Shown: positions 1 through 10,648 of the stretch, piece by piece
How positions within the stretch are numbered: the stretch's first letter is position 1
Layout of the letters: the number at the start of each line of letters is the position of its first letter
NCBI GenBank assembly: GCA_964019425.1
Contig: OZ025809.1
Coordinates: 851,588 to 915,587, forward strand
Direction: 5' to 3'
Source of the DNA: Flectonema sp. DT1601
Taxonomy: Eukaryota; Euglenozoa; Diplonemea; Diplonemida; Diplonemidae
DNA length: 64,000 nucleotides
The notes under the pieces: generated by a model
What the model was told of the DNA's origin: nothing
The model's database searches: none
What the model saw: the letters and a program-made list of their open reading frames with translations, nothing else
Program-made: the position numbers and the translations under genes

Positions 1-90
1 GTAACATCTCAGACTCGGATCATTTATTGCACATTTCCTATTGCTTATCTCATTACACTTTCAACTAGAAACGGGAGGGACACCCGCGAC

Positions 91-2424
91 ATGCAGCGGC
101 GGACGTCTAGTGGAGCGAGAGGCTCACTATTCTTTCAGTCAAAGGGAATGACTGGAGGAGACTGTTTACCAACGAGTGGTCTATTTAAGGAAATGCAAGA
201 ATTAGCATCGGCAAAACAAAACGAAGGAGGGATGGAAGCGAATAGCAGTTGCCCACTATCAGCCCTTCTTGACAGTAGAAGAAAGGCTGCAATAAGTCAG
301 CAAGAAGCATCGCTTTTAAAAGTTAGACCCATGCCACAAAAACGACTGCGTGATTTACCTAGTCCAGGTCAGGATCAGAAACTCAAAAGAGGACCATCTG
401 ACGTTAGAGCAATTCCGAAAAGCCTTCCGCCACCAGAACTTAAAAAAGCAACGACACCAAACAACAAGTCCACCACTAGGGGTAACTCGTCGATTATAAA
501 AAAAGCGAATCCAAAACAAGCACCTCCCTTATCAAACAATGTCAACAACCCCATTTCAACAACACCTACTGCTACTTCTTTCTGTAAACATCACATCAAT
601 GATATAATAAATACTTGTAGGTCAGTAAACTATTCTCCAACAGTTGCGATAACAATCAGTTCCGTTGATTGGTGTAGTGAACTTGGTGGGTTGTGTCCAA
701 CATCTAAACCAGATGCAATTACCGTATCCTGTACACTATTTAATAGGCAAACACCAGTCATGTGTTGTCACTGCAAATTAGATATCGTAATCCAATCGTT
801 GAAAACACTCATATGTGATCAAACCATAACAAAGATAACGTATAATATCCAAGCGTTGTATGTAGTGATTGCGAAATATGTTTTAGAAAAGAATGAAAAA
901 CCAGATAATGTATGTGATGTTAAAACTATGATGTGGATGGTAAATCCAAGTGAAAATATCAAACACTTGTCATCTATCAACAGCGCTGTTGTTTCGTATG
1001 ATGACGCTAAAGCTGTTCATGTGACGGTTCAAACTGATAACAATTCAGTTAGGAACAGACATTGTGAAATTCGAGAATTATATGAAAAATTAGGATCGAT
1101 TCTTGATTGCAATCAGTTGGGTTATTGTATGGTGAAATTAGAAATGCCTGTTGCATGGGTTCTTGCAATTGTACATGTGACTGGATTCCCAATCGACACA
1201 ACTCAATTACTGAACTCTAAGTCAAGACATGAACAACTACTACACGAAATTGAAAATGATATTATGAAGTACGCAAGACCTCCATTCAATGCTCTCAGTC
1301 ACGATGATGTCCGAGCATTGCTATTCGATCAGCTAAAGCTTCAAGATAAATGTGACTTCTTAAACGGAACACCAATTTCAACTAACAAAACAAAAAAGAA
1401 AGGAATATTCTCTACAGATAAGGATACACTACAAGCGATGTCGACGGTTCACCCGGCACCGAATCTAATTATGAAATATAGAGCTGTTCAAAAATTACTG
1501 ATGACGTACATTGTTAACCTCACATCACATGCAAAGGATGGGATTATTCACCCACAATTCAACCAAGAAGGTACTGATACGGGGAGGTTATCATGTGCGA
1601 ATCCAAATTTGCAGAATCAACCAAGAAAAGATCATGCCCATCTTGATTATTCAATAGTTCGATTATCATTTAAACCTCACTCAAATGACATATTAGTTGC
1701 AGTTGATTATTCTCAAATCGAAATTCGGATTCTAGCCCACATGTCAAAGGACAGCTCTTTGTGTAATCTGCTAAACGGTGGAGGTGACTTACACAAGTCT
1801 ATCGCGGCAACAGTTTTTGGTAAAAGTGTCGATCAAATTACTCCTTCAGAAAGACAAGTTGGAAAAAAAGTCATATTCGGTATCATCTACGGACAAGGTC
1901 AAAAAGCTTTGGCGTCAACTATAGGAGTCTCACTTTCGAGAGCTTCACAGCTACTTCAGGGATTTAAAAAAGGTTTTCCAGGTGTCCAACGATGGTCTGA
2001 AGAAGTAATCAGAAGCTGTTCTCGAACAGGTGAAGTCCGAACCTTCGCTAATAGATTGCGAAAGATTAAAAATATCTCATCTTCAAATTCATTCGAACGT
2101 GCGGCAGCTATTCGTCAATCGATAAATACAATTATCCAGGGTTCAGCAGCTGATATTATCAAGATGGCAATGGTTAACACACAGCCAGTTATTTTAGAAT
2201 ATTCTCTTCGATTGGTTTGTCAAATTCACGACGAAATGATCTTCTCTGTCCCGCGATCATCATTCCCACAGTGCATTCCTCACATAGAAAAAGCCATGGA
2301 AACGGTAACAGCTCTGGCTGTTCCTTTGAAAGTGAGCTCTGCATTTGGTCCTACCTGGGGAGATTTGACCGACTGGATGGGTTCTGCAGAGCAGCAACAG
2401 CTTTCTAATTGCACAACTCATTAG
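91..2424 (+). CDS. Family A DNA polymerase, POLN/POLQ type, no helicase domain
   Basis: This 777-residue protein carries a complete family A polymerase core. Motif A is VDYSQIEIRILAH (about 537-550, catalytic Asp539), the finger helix is around 588-602 (RQVGKK...IIYGQG) and motif C is QIHDEMIF (711-718). The stretches INTIIQGSAADI and GTDTGRLSCANPNLQNQP resemble POLQ and POLN more than bacterial Pol I. Residues 1-165 are low-complexity and probably disordered. Residues about 180-350 sit where an exonuclease domain would be, but I see no acidic DEDD set, so proofreading is unlikely. There is no helicase domain, which argues for a POLN-like stand-alone enzyme in DNA repair or bypass. An organelle polymerase is the main alternative. 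The start is the first ATG after a candidate acceptor (tttcaactag, ending at 68). Confidence 0.88.
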   Translation: MQRRTSSGARGSLFFQSKGMTGGDCLPTSGLFKEMQELASAKQNEGGMEANSSCPLSALLDSRRKAAISQQEASLLKVRPMPQKRLRDLPSPGQDQKLKRGPSDVRAIPKSLPPPELKKATTPNNKSTTRGNSSIIKKANPKQAPPLSNNVNNPISTTPTATSFCKHHINDIINTCRSVNYSPTVAITISSVDWCSELGGLCPTSKPDAITVSCTLFNRQTPVMCCHCKLDIVIQSLKTLICDQTITKITYNIQALYVVIAKYVLEKNEKPDNVCDVKTMMWMVNPSENIKHLSSINSAVVSYDDAKAVHVTVQTDNNSVRNRHCEIRELYEKLGSILDCNQLGYCMVKLEMPVAWVLAIVHVTGFPIDTTQLLNSKSRHEQLLHEIENDIMKYARPPFNALSHDDVRALLFDQLKLQDKCDFLNGTPISTNKTKKKGIFSTDKDTLQAMSTVHPAPNLIMKYRAVQKLLMTYIVNLTSHAKDGIIHPQFNQEGTDTGRLSCANPNLQNQPRKDHAHLDYSIVRLSFKPHSNDILVAVDYSQIEIRILAHMSKDSSLCNLLNGGGDLHKSIAATVFGKSVDQITPSERQVGKKVIFGIIYGQGQKALASTIGVSLSRASQLLQGFKKGFPGVQRWSEEVIRSCSRTGEVRTFANRLRKIKNISSSNSFERAAAIRQSINTIIQGSAADIIKMAMVNTQPVILEYSLRLVCQIHDEMIFSVPRSSFPQCIPHIEKAMETVTALAVPLKVSSAFGPTWGDLTDWMGSAEQQQLSNCTTH

Positions 2425-2702
2425 TCGTTCCTTCGATGCAGCCATTTCTAAGTGGTGGAAGACTGAATTATGAGCTTAAACTGTTTCGGGAGGGGAAAAA
2501 AAAAAAAGAGTAAAAACCTTCTTAATCTACATCCGTTTCGTACCTGCAAGTGTCGCGGGTTCTAACCCGGTTGACTGACTTATGTTGTTGGGATTATGAT
2601 ACAGAATTTAGTTACTCAATTCACATTCTACAACAGTTATAATATTCGTATCATTACTTCGAAAAGGATTTCTTGTTTTCTTTCAGGTGGCTCACTTACA
2701 GA

Positions 2703-4484
2703 ATGACAGAGGATCCACCACCTCTATTGTGTGTCTTCGGATCTAATACACATGGACAGTTGGGATACAGAGGCAGCAGACATACAACTATTCCACGGAG
2801 GATATTATTTAATAATGTTCGCGATGTCCATTGTAGTTCGACGAGAACTTTTTTAATTACGACGAATGGTGAGGTTTGGGGAACCACCAAGGATGGAAAA
2901 TTCAAAGAAATAATTGGAAATTCAAAAGTGGTTAAAATGACGTCTCATCACGGGATGCTTTTCTCCATCGATGATGAAGGGAAACTGTATTCCATGGTTG
3001 AGAGCTGGAATGAAATAACACCAAAAAATACAACAATAAAAACCATGTCTTCAGGCGCATTATTTTCAGCCTTTCTCGGCAATGATCACATCGTGTACCT
3101 AGTAGGTGATGTACCTGATTGTGGGAATTCAAAATCACCAAATCAAATCCAAAAGATAACAATACCAGAACCAGTGATATCTGTATCTTGTGGAGCCGCA
3201 TTCATAATGTGCTTAACCTCTACTGGTAAAATCATTGCTTGGGGTAGTAATAAAGAACATCAGCTATCACTTACAGATGGATCAGTCGGAGCTCTTCTAC
3301 CAACACCCATCATCATCGCAGATCCAGTAATCCCACCCAGTTCGATTCTCTGTGGTGATACCTTTTCGCTACTGATCTTCCCAGATGGTACCATCAAACA
3401 ATATGGTAATAATACAAGTGAAAAAACTGTGACAGTTCCGTCAGGGTGTAGGACGGCAGCTGTTGGTAGCAGACATGTGATTGTTGAGAGTAGAGAAGGT
3501 GTTATTTATTCTTTTGGATGCAATGAGAAGGGACAGCTGGGTCGTCATCACAATTCAGAACTAACATCAAACAACACAATAGCCCTATGCGATGATCATA
3601 AAATAACACTACCGGCGAGCACTCTGAGACCTGCAATGTTACGCGCAGGATGGGAACACTCCGCGGTATTGACATACCCAGACAATCCTTTATCAGCTGA
3701 TGTAAACTTACAACCACTAAGCATATCTGACCTACCAATGGATGTTATATTATCAGTGATAGGATCCCTTGACTTTTATACTCAATGTAGTCTTTCAGTT
3801 GTAAGTAAACAATTGGCTATTGCGTCTCGTGATGATAGCATTTGGAAGAATCGATCATATAAAATAAAACCTTGGAAAGATTGTGATCCGGGTGATCATT
3901 TCTTGAGATACATTTCTAATAAAAAACCTGATTGTGAAACTACTTTTTTTAGTAATTTAAAGAAATCTTTTAAAAGTTCGAAACCAAACTATAAGATAAT
4001 CCTCTTGGGACTCGACGCTAGTGGAAAGAGTTCCATACTAGCTCGACTTCATGGAGGTGAGAATGCGTTATATTATGTCCGTCATACAATTGGATTCGAC
4101 GTCAAGACGATAAACAAAAACAACACCGACATGACTATATGGGACTTAAACGGAGCAGATAAAACCCGACCTCTGTGGAAGCATTATTATCCAAATGTAG
4201 ATGCGATAATTCTTGTGATTGATTTGGGTGATCGTGAGCGTCTCTCAGATGTGATTGAATTTCCGTTTTTTTTTGATCCTTCACTCGTATCTAAACCTCT
4301 TTTAATATACGCCAACAAGAACGACATCGACAGTGCGATGAGTGAATCGGATCTCACAAAGAGTTTTAGTAATTTATCTCAACATCATGTGATGAGAAAA
4401 CGACAATGGAAAGTTCAACATTGCAGTGCTATGACTGGAGTTGGTATTGAGGAAGGAATTCAATGGCTGACTACAAAGCTTTGA
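2703..4484 (+). CDS. RCC1-repeat / F-box / ARF-like GTPase fusion protein
   Basis: The 593-residue protein combines three modules. Residues about 8-325 form a degenerate RCC1-type propeller (VFGSNTHGQLG, AWGSNKEHQLS, SFGCNEKGQLG). Residues about 337-385 are an F-box (ISDLPMDVILSVIGSLDF ... DDSIWKN). Residues about 428-593 are an ARF/ARL-like GTPase with P-loop GLDASGKSS (436-444), a switch-2 region WDLNGADKTRPLW, the NKND base motif and CSAMTG. In ordinary ARFs the G3 region is WDVGGQDK, so the catalytic Gln is Ala here and hydrolysis may be slow or absent. An F-box suggests docking to an SCF ubiquitin ligase, perhaps controlled by nucleotide state; that role is inference. The start is ATG 2703, 17 bases after a ttctttcag acceptor at 2686. 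The frame is open without introns. Confidence 0.87.
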   Translation: MTEDPPPLLCVFGSNTHGQLGYRGSRHTTIPRRILFNNVRDVHCSSTRTFLITTNGEVWGTTKDGKFKEIIGNSKVVKMTSHHGMLFSIDDEGKLYSMVESWNEITPKNTTIKTMSSGALFSAFLGNDHIVYLVGDVPDCGNSKSPNQIQKITIPEPVISVSCGAAFIMCLTSTGKIIAWGSNKEHQLSLTDGSVGALLPTPIIIADPVIPPSSILCGDTFSLLIFPDGTIKQYGNNTSEKTVTVPSGCRTAAVGSRHVIVESREGVIYSFGCNEKGQLGRHHNSELTSNNTIALCDDHKITLPASTLRPAMLRAGWEHSAVLTYPDNPLSADVNLQPLSISDLPMDVILSVIGSLDFYTQCSLSVVSKQLAIASRDDSIWKNRSYKIKPWKDCDPGDHFLRYISNKKPDCETTFFSNLKKSFKSSKPNYKIILLGLDASGKSSILARLHGGENALYYVRHTIGFDVKTINKNNTDMTIWDLNGADKTRPLWKHYYPNVDAIILVIDLGDRERLSDVIEFPFFFDPSLVSKPLLIYANKNDIDSAMSESDLTKSFSNLSQHHVMRKRQWKVQHCSAMTGVGIEEGIQWLTTKL

Positions 4485-4568
4485 AGTTTAAGTAGAGTTT
4501 ACTGTTGATGACTTTGTGTTGGTTTCTTATCAAATCTAATTCTATTTATCAGTCCTCACAATTATAAA

Positions 4569-7196
4569 ATGGAAGCGAAACGAGGAGTTTCATTTAATGT
4601 TGGGGAAAGAGGTAAACACTGTGACGGTGAAGAACCAGAAGAAGAAATGCAAGACATGGAAGAAGACGAAGAAAGTGAAGAAGACGACGAACCAGATTTT
4701 GAAGATCAAGTTGCCAGCATTGAAGATCAAGAAAAACCAACTCCAGGAGGTGAGGCAATGTTCACTCCATGGCAAAGAGTGAGAGCAAAGAAGTCAATGA
4801 AAGCGAGGACATTCTTATTAGAGACGATGGCCTATTTTATATTTATTATTATATTCTGCCTTACAACATTCGCCTTACGATCCAGCTGGACCTTCTGGGC
4901 AGCAGACAACGTCAGATCATCAGTTGGACAGGTAACCCAGGTACAGGATACTGGATCTTTTTATTCTTATCTTTCAGGTGATCTCATTCCAACACTCTTC
5001 TCAACCCATTGGTATAATGGAGATAAGATGACTCATTATGAAACAGGATTCACAAATACTCACAATAGAAGAATAGGAACCATTCGAATGCGTCAAGTCC
5101 GAGTAAAAAAAAACGTCGGCTGCTACGTCAGTGACAAGTTCCGATCGTTTGTCAGAGATTGTTATCCTCCGTATGACAGCAGTTTGATTTCAAAACAGAC
5201 GTATGGTCCTCCAAAGAATAGGACGATGTACAGTTATAGGTCGGCATCGAACCTGTGCGAAAATTATTCTGCAAATAAAAGATATTGTAACAGTTACAGT
5301 GTTGGTAAAAGAGGTGATGTCTATGTTAGTTCAGGGTTCGTTATTGATTTGCCTGTTCAGCAAGACTTGGCATTACAAACTGTTGAAGAATTAAAACAAA
5401 ATAGATGGATCGATGAACAGACCCGAGCTGTGGTGATAGACTTTAGCTCATATAACTCTAATATAAAATTACTGATTGTAACACAAATTTTGGTTGAGTG
5501 GTACCCTACTGGATCTATTTTTTCAAAAATGTCAGTCAAACCCATGGCCACTCTCTCATCTGAAACAGATGTCGAGGTTGCTACTCTCGTTTTGGAGGTA
5601 TTCTTAGCAACTTATCTATTCTTCTACTTGCTTAATGAGATTGGAGAGTTTTATAATTTCTGTTCAATACCAAAAGAACGTTGTATTGTTTGTCGTAAAC
5701 AAACTATTTTAGAAACGGGAGGTCTGAAGACTTACGTTTGTGTTGAATGTGATTATAAATTTGATCCGTTTGCTGTTCGTCGATGTACTCAATGCTTGCG
5801 AGAGTACAGTGAAACATCACACCTCTGTTGGAAAGGTTATTTTCAAGATCCTTGGAACTGGCTTGATATGGTGAATTTGATTTTTTTCGTGGCAGTTTTC
5901 GGAGTTCGTTTCACCCTTCGATTTGACTTAGATAATGTAAACTTCACTACTGGAGATCGATTCTTACTATTATATCCAATGGCAGTGCAGTACACGACTT
6001 CGAATTATTTAAATGCCATAAACGCATTGATGTGTTTTATAAAAACTTTTAAATATTTGGGAAAATTTTCTAAATTAGCAGTCTTGGTCAGGACCTTAAG
6101 TATATCAAAAAGTGAATTGGGATATTTCATGATAATTTTTGGTATTATTTTTTGTGGATTTGCTCTTGCGTTTCAACTTGGTTTTGGTTCAGATGTTGAA
6201 GATTATCAGTCATTTCCAGATTCTATGATGTCCTTGTTTAGAATGCTCTTGGGTGAATTCAACTACATGGCCTTAGAAAAAAGCAATCGGGTTCTTGCTC
6301 CTGTTTTCTTTGTGCTATATAACGTAATAGTAATGTTTGTGTTATCTAATATGTTCATCGCGATTATATCTGGAGCCTATGCCGAAGCATACGGAAATTC
6401 TGATGCAGAAGACTCATTTGTATCGAGCAGTCTAAAGCTTTTCATGAATGGATTGGTCATAAAGTTTAATAATTGCATGGGTAAACAAACCCCTTTGTCT
6501 GATACGTTGGAACTTATTACAAACTTAGAGCAAATTGAAGGTCTCACCCAGAGTCAATTAGACGAAGTTAGAGTATTTCGTAATGAAGTAGAACACGACC
6601 CTTATGATAACGAATTGTTTAATAGAGTACTTTCTGCGTTCGAAAGGAGGATTCGAAGACCGATGTTTGAAGAGGACTTTGAAAGACTTAGAGATGCTGT
6701 CAAACAACATCGATTATCAAAAGAAGAAGAAGTTAATCAACAAGTTGATGTGTTTGGTGCATTCGCAGTTGATGATAAGCCACAAAAGGCTGAACGAAGA
6801 CGGTCATCCGCTCCATCTCTTGGAGGTCGACGACTATCAAGTATCGATGCTCTGCGAAGACGAGATTCAGAGAGGTCTGCTGGTAGTGCTATGACTGCAG
6901 ATAAGAACTTTATAACACAACAGTCGTACTACCACACTCAGAATGCTAAGCTAAAATCACTTGAAGAATCTGTTACCACTATTGCTGGTAACATGCGATT
7001 ACTTCTTCAGGGAGTCAAATTCAACCAATCACGTCCTGGAACTGCAAACACTGAACGACGATTATCTGGAGCATCACCTCTAGCTGAGTCACTACAGGCA
7101 TTAACTCATAGTGAAGTACCAAGGAGGATGTCTGGTGTTGGTGCCTACGCTAAATCGTTCAGAGTCCCCTCTCCAAACGTCAAAAAACCAGGTTAA
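4569..7196 (+). CDS. Polycystin-2-like cation channel with zinc-ribbon-like insertion
   Basis: An 875-residue TRPP-family channel. An acidic N-tail (20-50) precedes S1 (about 86-103). A reduced extracellular domain contains IGTIRMRQVRVKKNVGCYV, matching the polycystin LG.PR.RQ.RV..GSC signature. S2 is near 336-355, S3 starts in WNWLDMVNLIFFVAVFGVRF, and the pore-S6 region reads SMMSLFRMLLGEFNY ... NMFIAIISGAYAEAYG, close to PKD2 but with LGE where human PKD2 has LGD. Between S2 and S3, residues 366-425 hold C372-x2-C375, C391-x2-C394, C406-x2-C409 and C420, an insertion ordinary polycystins lack. The C-tail (about 780-875) is basic, Ser-rich and has a short coiled coil. A calcium-permeable ciliary or plasma-membrane channel is likely. 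The acceptor is tatttatcag at 4552. Confidence 0.9.
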   Translation: MEAKRGVSFNVGERGKHCDGEEPEEEMQDMEEDEESEEDDEPDFEDQVASIEDQEKPTPGGEAMFTPWQRVRAKKSMKARTFLLETMAYFIFIIIFCLTTFALRSSWTFWAADNVRSSVGQVTQVQDTGSFYSYLSGDLIPTLFSTHWYNGDKMTHYETGFTNTHNRRIGTIRMRQVRVKKNVGCYVSDKFRSFVRDCYPPYDSSLISKQTYGPPKNRTMYSYRSASNLCENYSANKRYCNSYSVGKRGDVYVSSGFVIDLPVQQDLALQTVEELKQNRWIDEQTRAVVIDFSSYNSNIKLLIVTQILVEWYPTGSIFSKMSVKPMATLSSETDVEVATLVLEVFLATYLFFYLLNEIGEFYNFCSIPKERCIVCRKQTILETGGLKTYVCVECDYKFDPFAVRRCTQCLREYSETSHLCWKGYFQDPWNWLDMVNLIFFVAVFGVRFTLRFDLDNVNFTTGDRFLLLYPMAVQYTTSNYLNAINALMCFIKTFKYLGKFSKLAVLVRTLSISKSELGYFMIIFGIIFCGFALAFQLGFGSDVEDYQSFPDSMMSLFRMLLGEFNYMALEKSNRVLAPVFFVLYNVIVMFVLSNMFIAIISGAYAEAYGNSDAEDSFVSSSLKLFMNGLVIKFNNCMGKQTPLSDTLELITNLEQIEGLTQSQLDEVRVFRNEVEHDPYDNELFNRVLSAFERRIRRPMFEEDFERLRDAVKQHRLSKEEEVNQQVDVFGAFAVDDKPQKAERRRSSAPSLGGRRLSSIDALRRRDSERSAGSAMTADKNFITQQSYYHTQNAKLKSLEESVTTIAGNMRLLLQGVKFNQSRPGTANTERRLSGASPLAESLQALTHSEVPRRMSGVGAYAKSFRVPSPNVKKPG

Positions 7197-7725
7197 GATC
7201 ATCATGTAGATAAACCTCTAAACTTATCGTATTGTTGTTCTTCTGAATTACAACAATTGTTTTTTGTAATTCTGCTTTTGTTACTTTATATATAAAGATT
7301 TATTTTATTGTCTTATTCAAAGAACAGCAGGCAATACGTAAACTTTCTTAGAGCTATGTTAAAGCTGGTTTTTTTTTCTTTCCTTTCTTTTCTTTTTTAA
7401 ATTAGTATGTTTATTTCCTTTTCTACATCTCTTATGTTTTCATTTACAAAATTTTCAACTATCAGTTAGCTGCAGATGAACTTTTTAAAAAAAAAAAACG
7501 ATTTTGATTTTGATTTACACATAATCGTATCATATATATTTTTAGTTTAATTTGATGAAATGCCCTTTTCAGGGTGACACGTTTTTCTTTCTTTTTTTTT
7601 TTTTTAAAGTTAAGAACTACACTTTATTTCTCATATTTTGACACCGATCATTTTGCACACTAAAAAAGTGAGCTTTGATAATCTTATTTAATTTTCTTCA
7701 ACAAAGTATAAAGTAGTAAAAGAAG
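7197..7725 (+). other. Intergenic stretch, no gene seen
   Basis: About 530 bases, AT-rich, with several A and T runs. It probably holds the 3' UTR of the polycystin gene and the leader of the next gene. A candidate acceptor (attttcttcaacaaag, ending 7706) lies 20 bases before the next ATG. No RNA gene recognised. Confidence 0.6.
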
Positions 7726-10648
7726 ATGACGGCCTACAGAGTCCGTCTCTGTGTAGATGGCATTCGTAACATAGATATGGACTGCATGCGTCCGTCAGCT
7801 AGCCTTCAAGTAGTTTGGGAAGGATTGCGTAATAAAAAACAAACAATGCTTAAATCACCCACAGATGGTACTGCATTGTACGAACAAGAGTGGATTCTTG
7901 ATAATGTTATCCCAACTCTAATAGATGAAGCTGGGAAACAATTAAGTATTGGTCTGTGGTTGTACAATCCTGGAGAAGATGCTCAGTATGTCGGGAGTGG
8001 ATTGGTTGATATTAGTGACTTTCATGTGAATTTAGAGCAGAATAGAAAATTTGAAATGGCTGTCACATTTATGGAAGAAAAAGTGGAACTCACGTTCTCC
8101 TTATCAACAACACAAGAAGTTGAAGCTGAGGCACCCTCAACTGAAACTGTGCCGCAACAAGAGCCAGGTAGAATCACACCAGCAAAGGAATCTGAACAGC
8201 CATCAACTGAACCAGTTGTTGCTGAGCAGGTGGAAGCAACTACAGAACCAGAACCTGCAGCTGAGCCCGAGCCTGAGCCTGAACCGGAACAACCAAAACC
8301 TGAGGTGTCAAAACAGCCTGAAAAAGAAATAGAAGTCAAAACAACACCAACACCACCTCCACAAGTTACTGAGAACCCAACATCACCAACAACTTCACTT
8401 CCAACTGGGACTAGCCCTCCAAGATATGACCCAGATCCTCAAATTAGTAGTACGGAGTTACGAAGTTGGCTGTTTGCAGTTCTATCTGAAATTAGAGACG
8501 GGATTACTGGAGAAGATCGTTCTGAAGGTACTGATTTAAAGATATCTTCAGACCCGACATTATTTGATAAAACAATTACTCAACTTCTTGATGAGCCTCA
8601 TTCAAAGTCTGAAGGACTAACTGTTTCTGTTCAAGCAGTTGAAGAGCGACTACTGGCTGCTACTTTAGAAGTTTACATGAGGGCATCAGAAAATGGATCA
8701 GAAATTGCAAGACAAATTCGAACTGAAATGGGTGATCAACTTCTCTCACTTCTCTGTCTTCCAAAGGAGATGCAGCGACGTGTTTTTCTTGAAAATGGAA
8801 TGCTAACGACGGAGCTGTTACATCAAATTCAAAATATTGGACTTCAAAAAAGTGAAGTACCCAAGAAAGTAGTTTGCTACGTCAATGAAACTACTCACAT
8901 AGAATGGGAGGTCAGCGATATTATTAACCAAGTGAGCTGGGATACCCCAATGTTAATTCTGAGATCTGTACCAAACGGTCAAAGAGGTAATATGAACCTT
9001 ATAAAGTTAGAGGAAATGATTCGTGAAGATACAAGTAATGGTTTAATACCTGCTGGAGTCGTTGCAAGAATGGGAACAGAAGGCAGTGCTGGAATGGATG
9101 ATGTGGATGCGTTGAGTTCTATCGCGAATAGTTTTAAGCTTTGGATTCACGTTGATGGTCCAGCAGTATTCTTTCTTGCTTCAACATACAAATGCTGTGA
9201 ACCTTTAAAAAGAATTTTGTGTGCTCCTTACGAGTTAAATATCTCTCTAGCGTTCTCAGAAGATGAGATGCCAGGTTTTCGTAAACTACCAGGATTTTGG
9301 TTCTTTTCAACTGGACCTGAAGGAAGTAAAGTTCATCCATCATTTAACACTGCAGAAGCTTGTTTGTCATCGATACCGGCTTTCTTACCAAATTATTTGA
9401 GGCTGCGTCATTGCGGTACTACAGCAGCAACGACGTACATCCATCAACGTCAAAAGGAAATGGATTCAATTCGTGATGCTCTCAGAACGATAAATGAGAA
9501 TGCTACTTCTGGTGCTGAACAGAATTCAATCACCGCGAAGCTTCATACTGAAAAAGATAATGTTTGGATGGTTCGGTTTACTCTTCTTCCTCACGATCAT
9601 CCTCTTGCACTCAATGATATTGAAGGTATGTACTGTAGCCTCTTTTTGGCTTAAAATAAAATTTCGGGGAAATGGAAAAAAAAATAAAATAAATAAAAAC
9701 AGCTGTAACAGAGGAACAGTTGCAATCACATGAGGTTTCCTTGAGTAGGATAAATTCAATAAATCAAGCTGTCTATGGACTGATGGATGATAGAACTGCA
9801 TTTACTTTATTGGTATGTTGAATGTTTTAAATTTTAATATATATTTACTGTCCTTATAGTTATATCGAAATATTAAACAAAACAGGAGGATCGTGGACTT
9901 GTACAATGGGGAGCTGGTATAACAAGAAATACATGCACGGAACAGAATGTACAGCAGTTTTTAAAATTAGCCATGAGTGTTGGTCAATCGATGTTTGGCG
10001 TTGCAAAGTTTGCTGAACTTGTTGAAAATGCTCTGAGAGACGTTTCTCATTTAGTCATTGAAACAGAAAAGGCAGAGCTATGCACTTTTCGTGTAGTTCC
10101 TCCGTTTTATGAACATCGTGGTGAGCGTATGGATAATGATGATATAAAGGACCTTAATGATATCAATTCACACCTACTAACAAAGTTATCTGGTGGTTCA
10201 GATACAACAGGACTCGTCTTCAAACTCGTTCCTACAGAACGACTAAACAGGTTGGGCATTTCCCTCGCTGGTTCAGACTTGACAAAAGAAAATATAACAG
10301 CGTTGCAGAGCTTAGTATGTTTACTTATTTTTTACAAAGGGTGTGGTTCATAATAGAAAACAAAACAAAACAAAACAAAACAAAAAACAGGTAAACGTTA
10401 CCATTGAAGACTTACTAACAAACGATCCTACCATTCGACGAATTGAATCTGAAGTCATTCAAAATGGAATAGCGATAGCTGAGAAGCGACTTGCTGAGGT
10501 AAAAGAAATATCAGGAGAGGGTCTACTGCAAAACATTCCAATTGTCGGAGGGATGTTAAGCTGGTTCACTCCTCCACCAGCCACTACAAAAGAAGGATTA
10601 AAATTTGACTTAAACAGCACAGAATTACATATTGGTGAGGGGAAGTGA
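7726..10648 (+). CDS. PDXDC1-like PLP-decarboxylase-fold protein with N-terminal C2-like domain
   Basis: Four exons: 7726-9625, 9703-9812, 9886-10314 and 10391-10648, giving 898 residues. All three introns begin GTATGT and end in A-rich ...CAG (77, 73 and 76 bases), and the phases agree. Residues 1-128 look like a C2 domain. Residues about 140-235 are a Pro/Glu-rich linker with an EPEPEPEP tract. The rest resembles PDXDC1: a GTEGSAGMDDVD ... FKLWIHVDGP stretch matches the aspartate-containing PLP strand (human GTAGAGHTDKIG ... GIWLHVEG), and the C-terminus LLQNIPIVGGMLSWFTPP matches human LRQIPVVGSVLNWFSP. I find no clear Schiff-base lysine at the expected place, so it may be a pseudo-enzyme. 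The family's function is poorly known. The C2 domain suggests membrane binding. Confidence 0.83.

Noticed and set aside
2550-2580. CGGGTTCTAACCCG as a tRNA T-arm
   Set aside because: It is a short palindrome with a two-base loop, not a 5-bp stem with a 7-base loop, and nothing else of a tRNA is near.
8022-8339. Minus-strand frame rich in Ser and Gly opposite the PDXDC1-like gene
   Set aside because: It is the mirror of the Pro/Glu-rich repeat linker on the + strand and has no independent gene signals.
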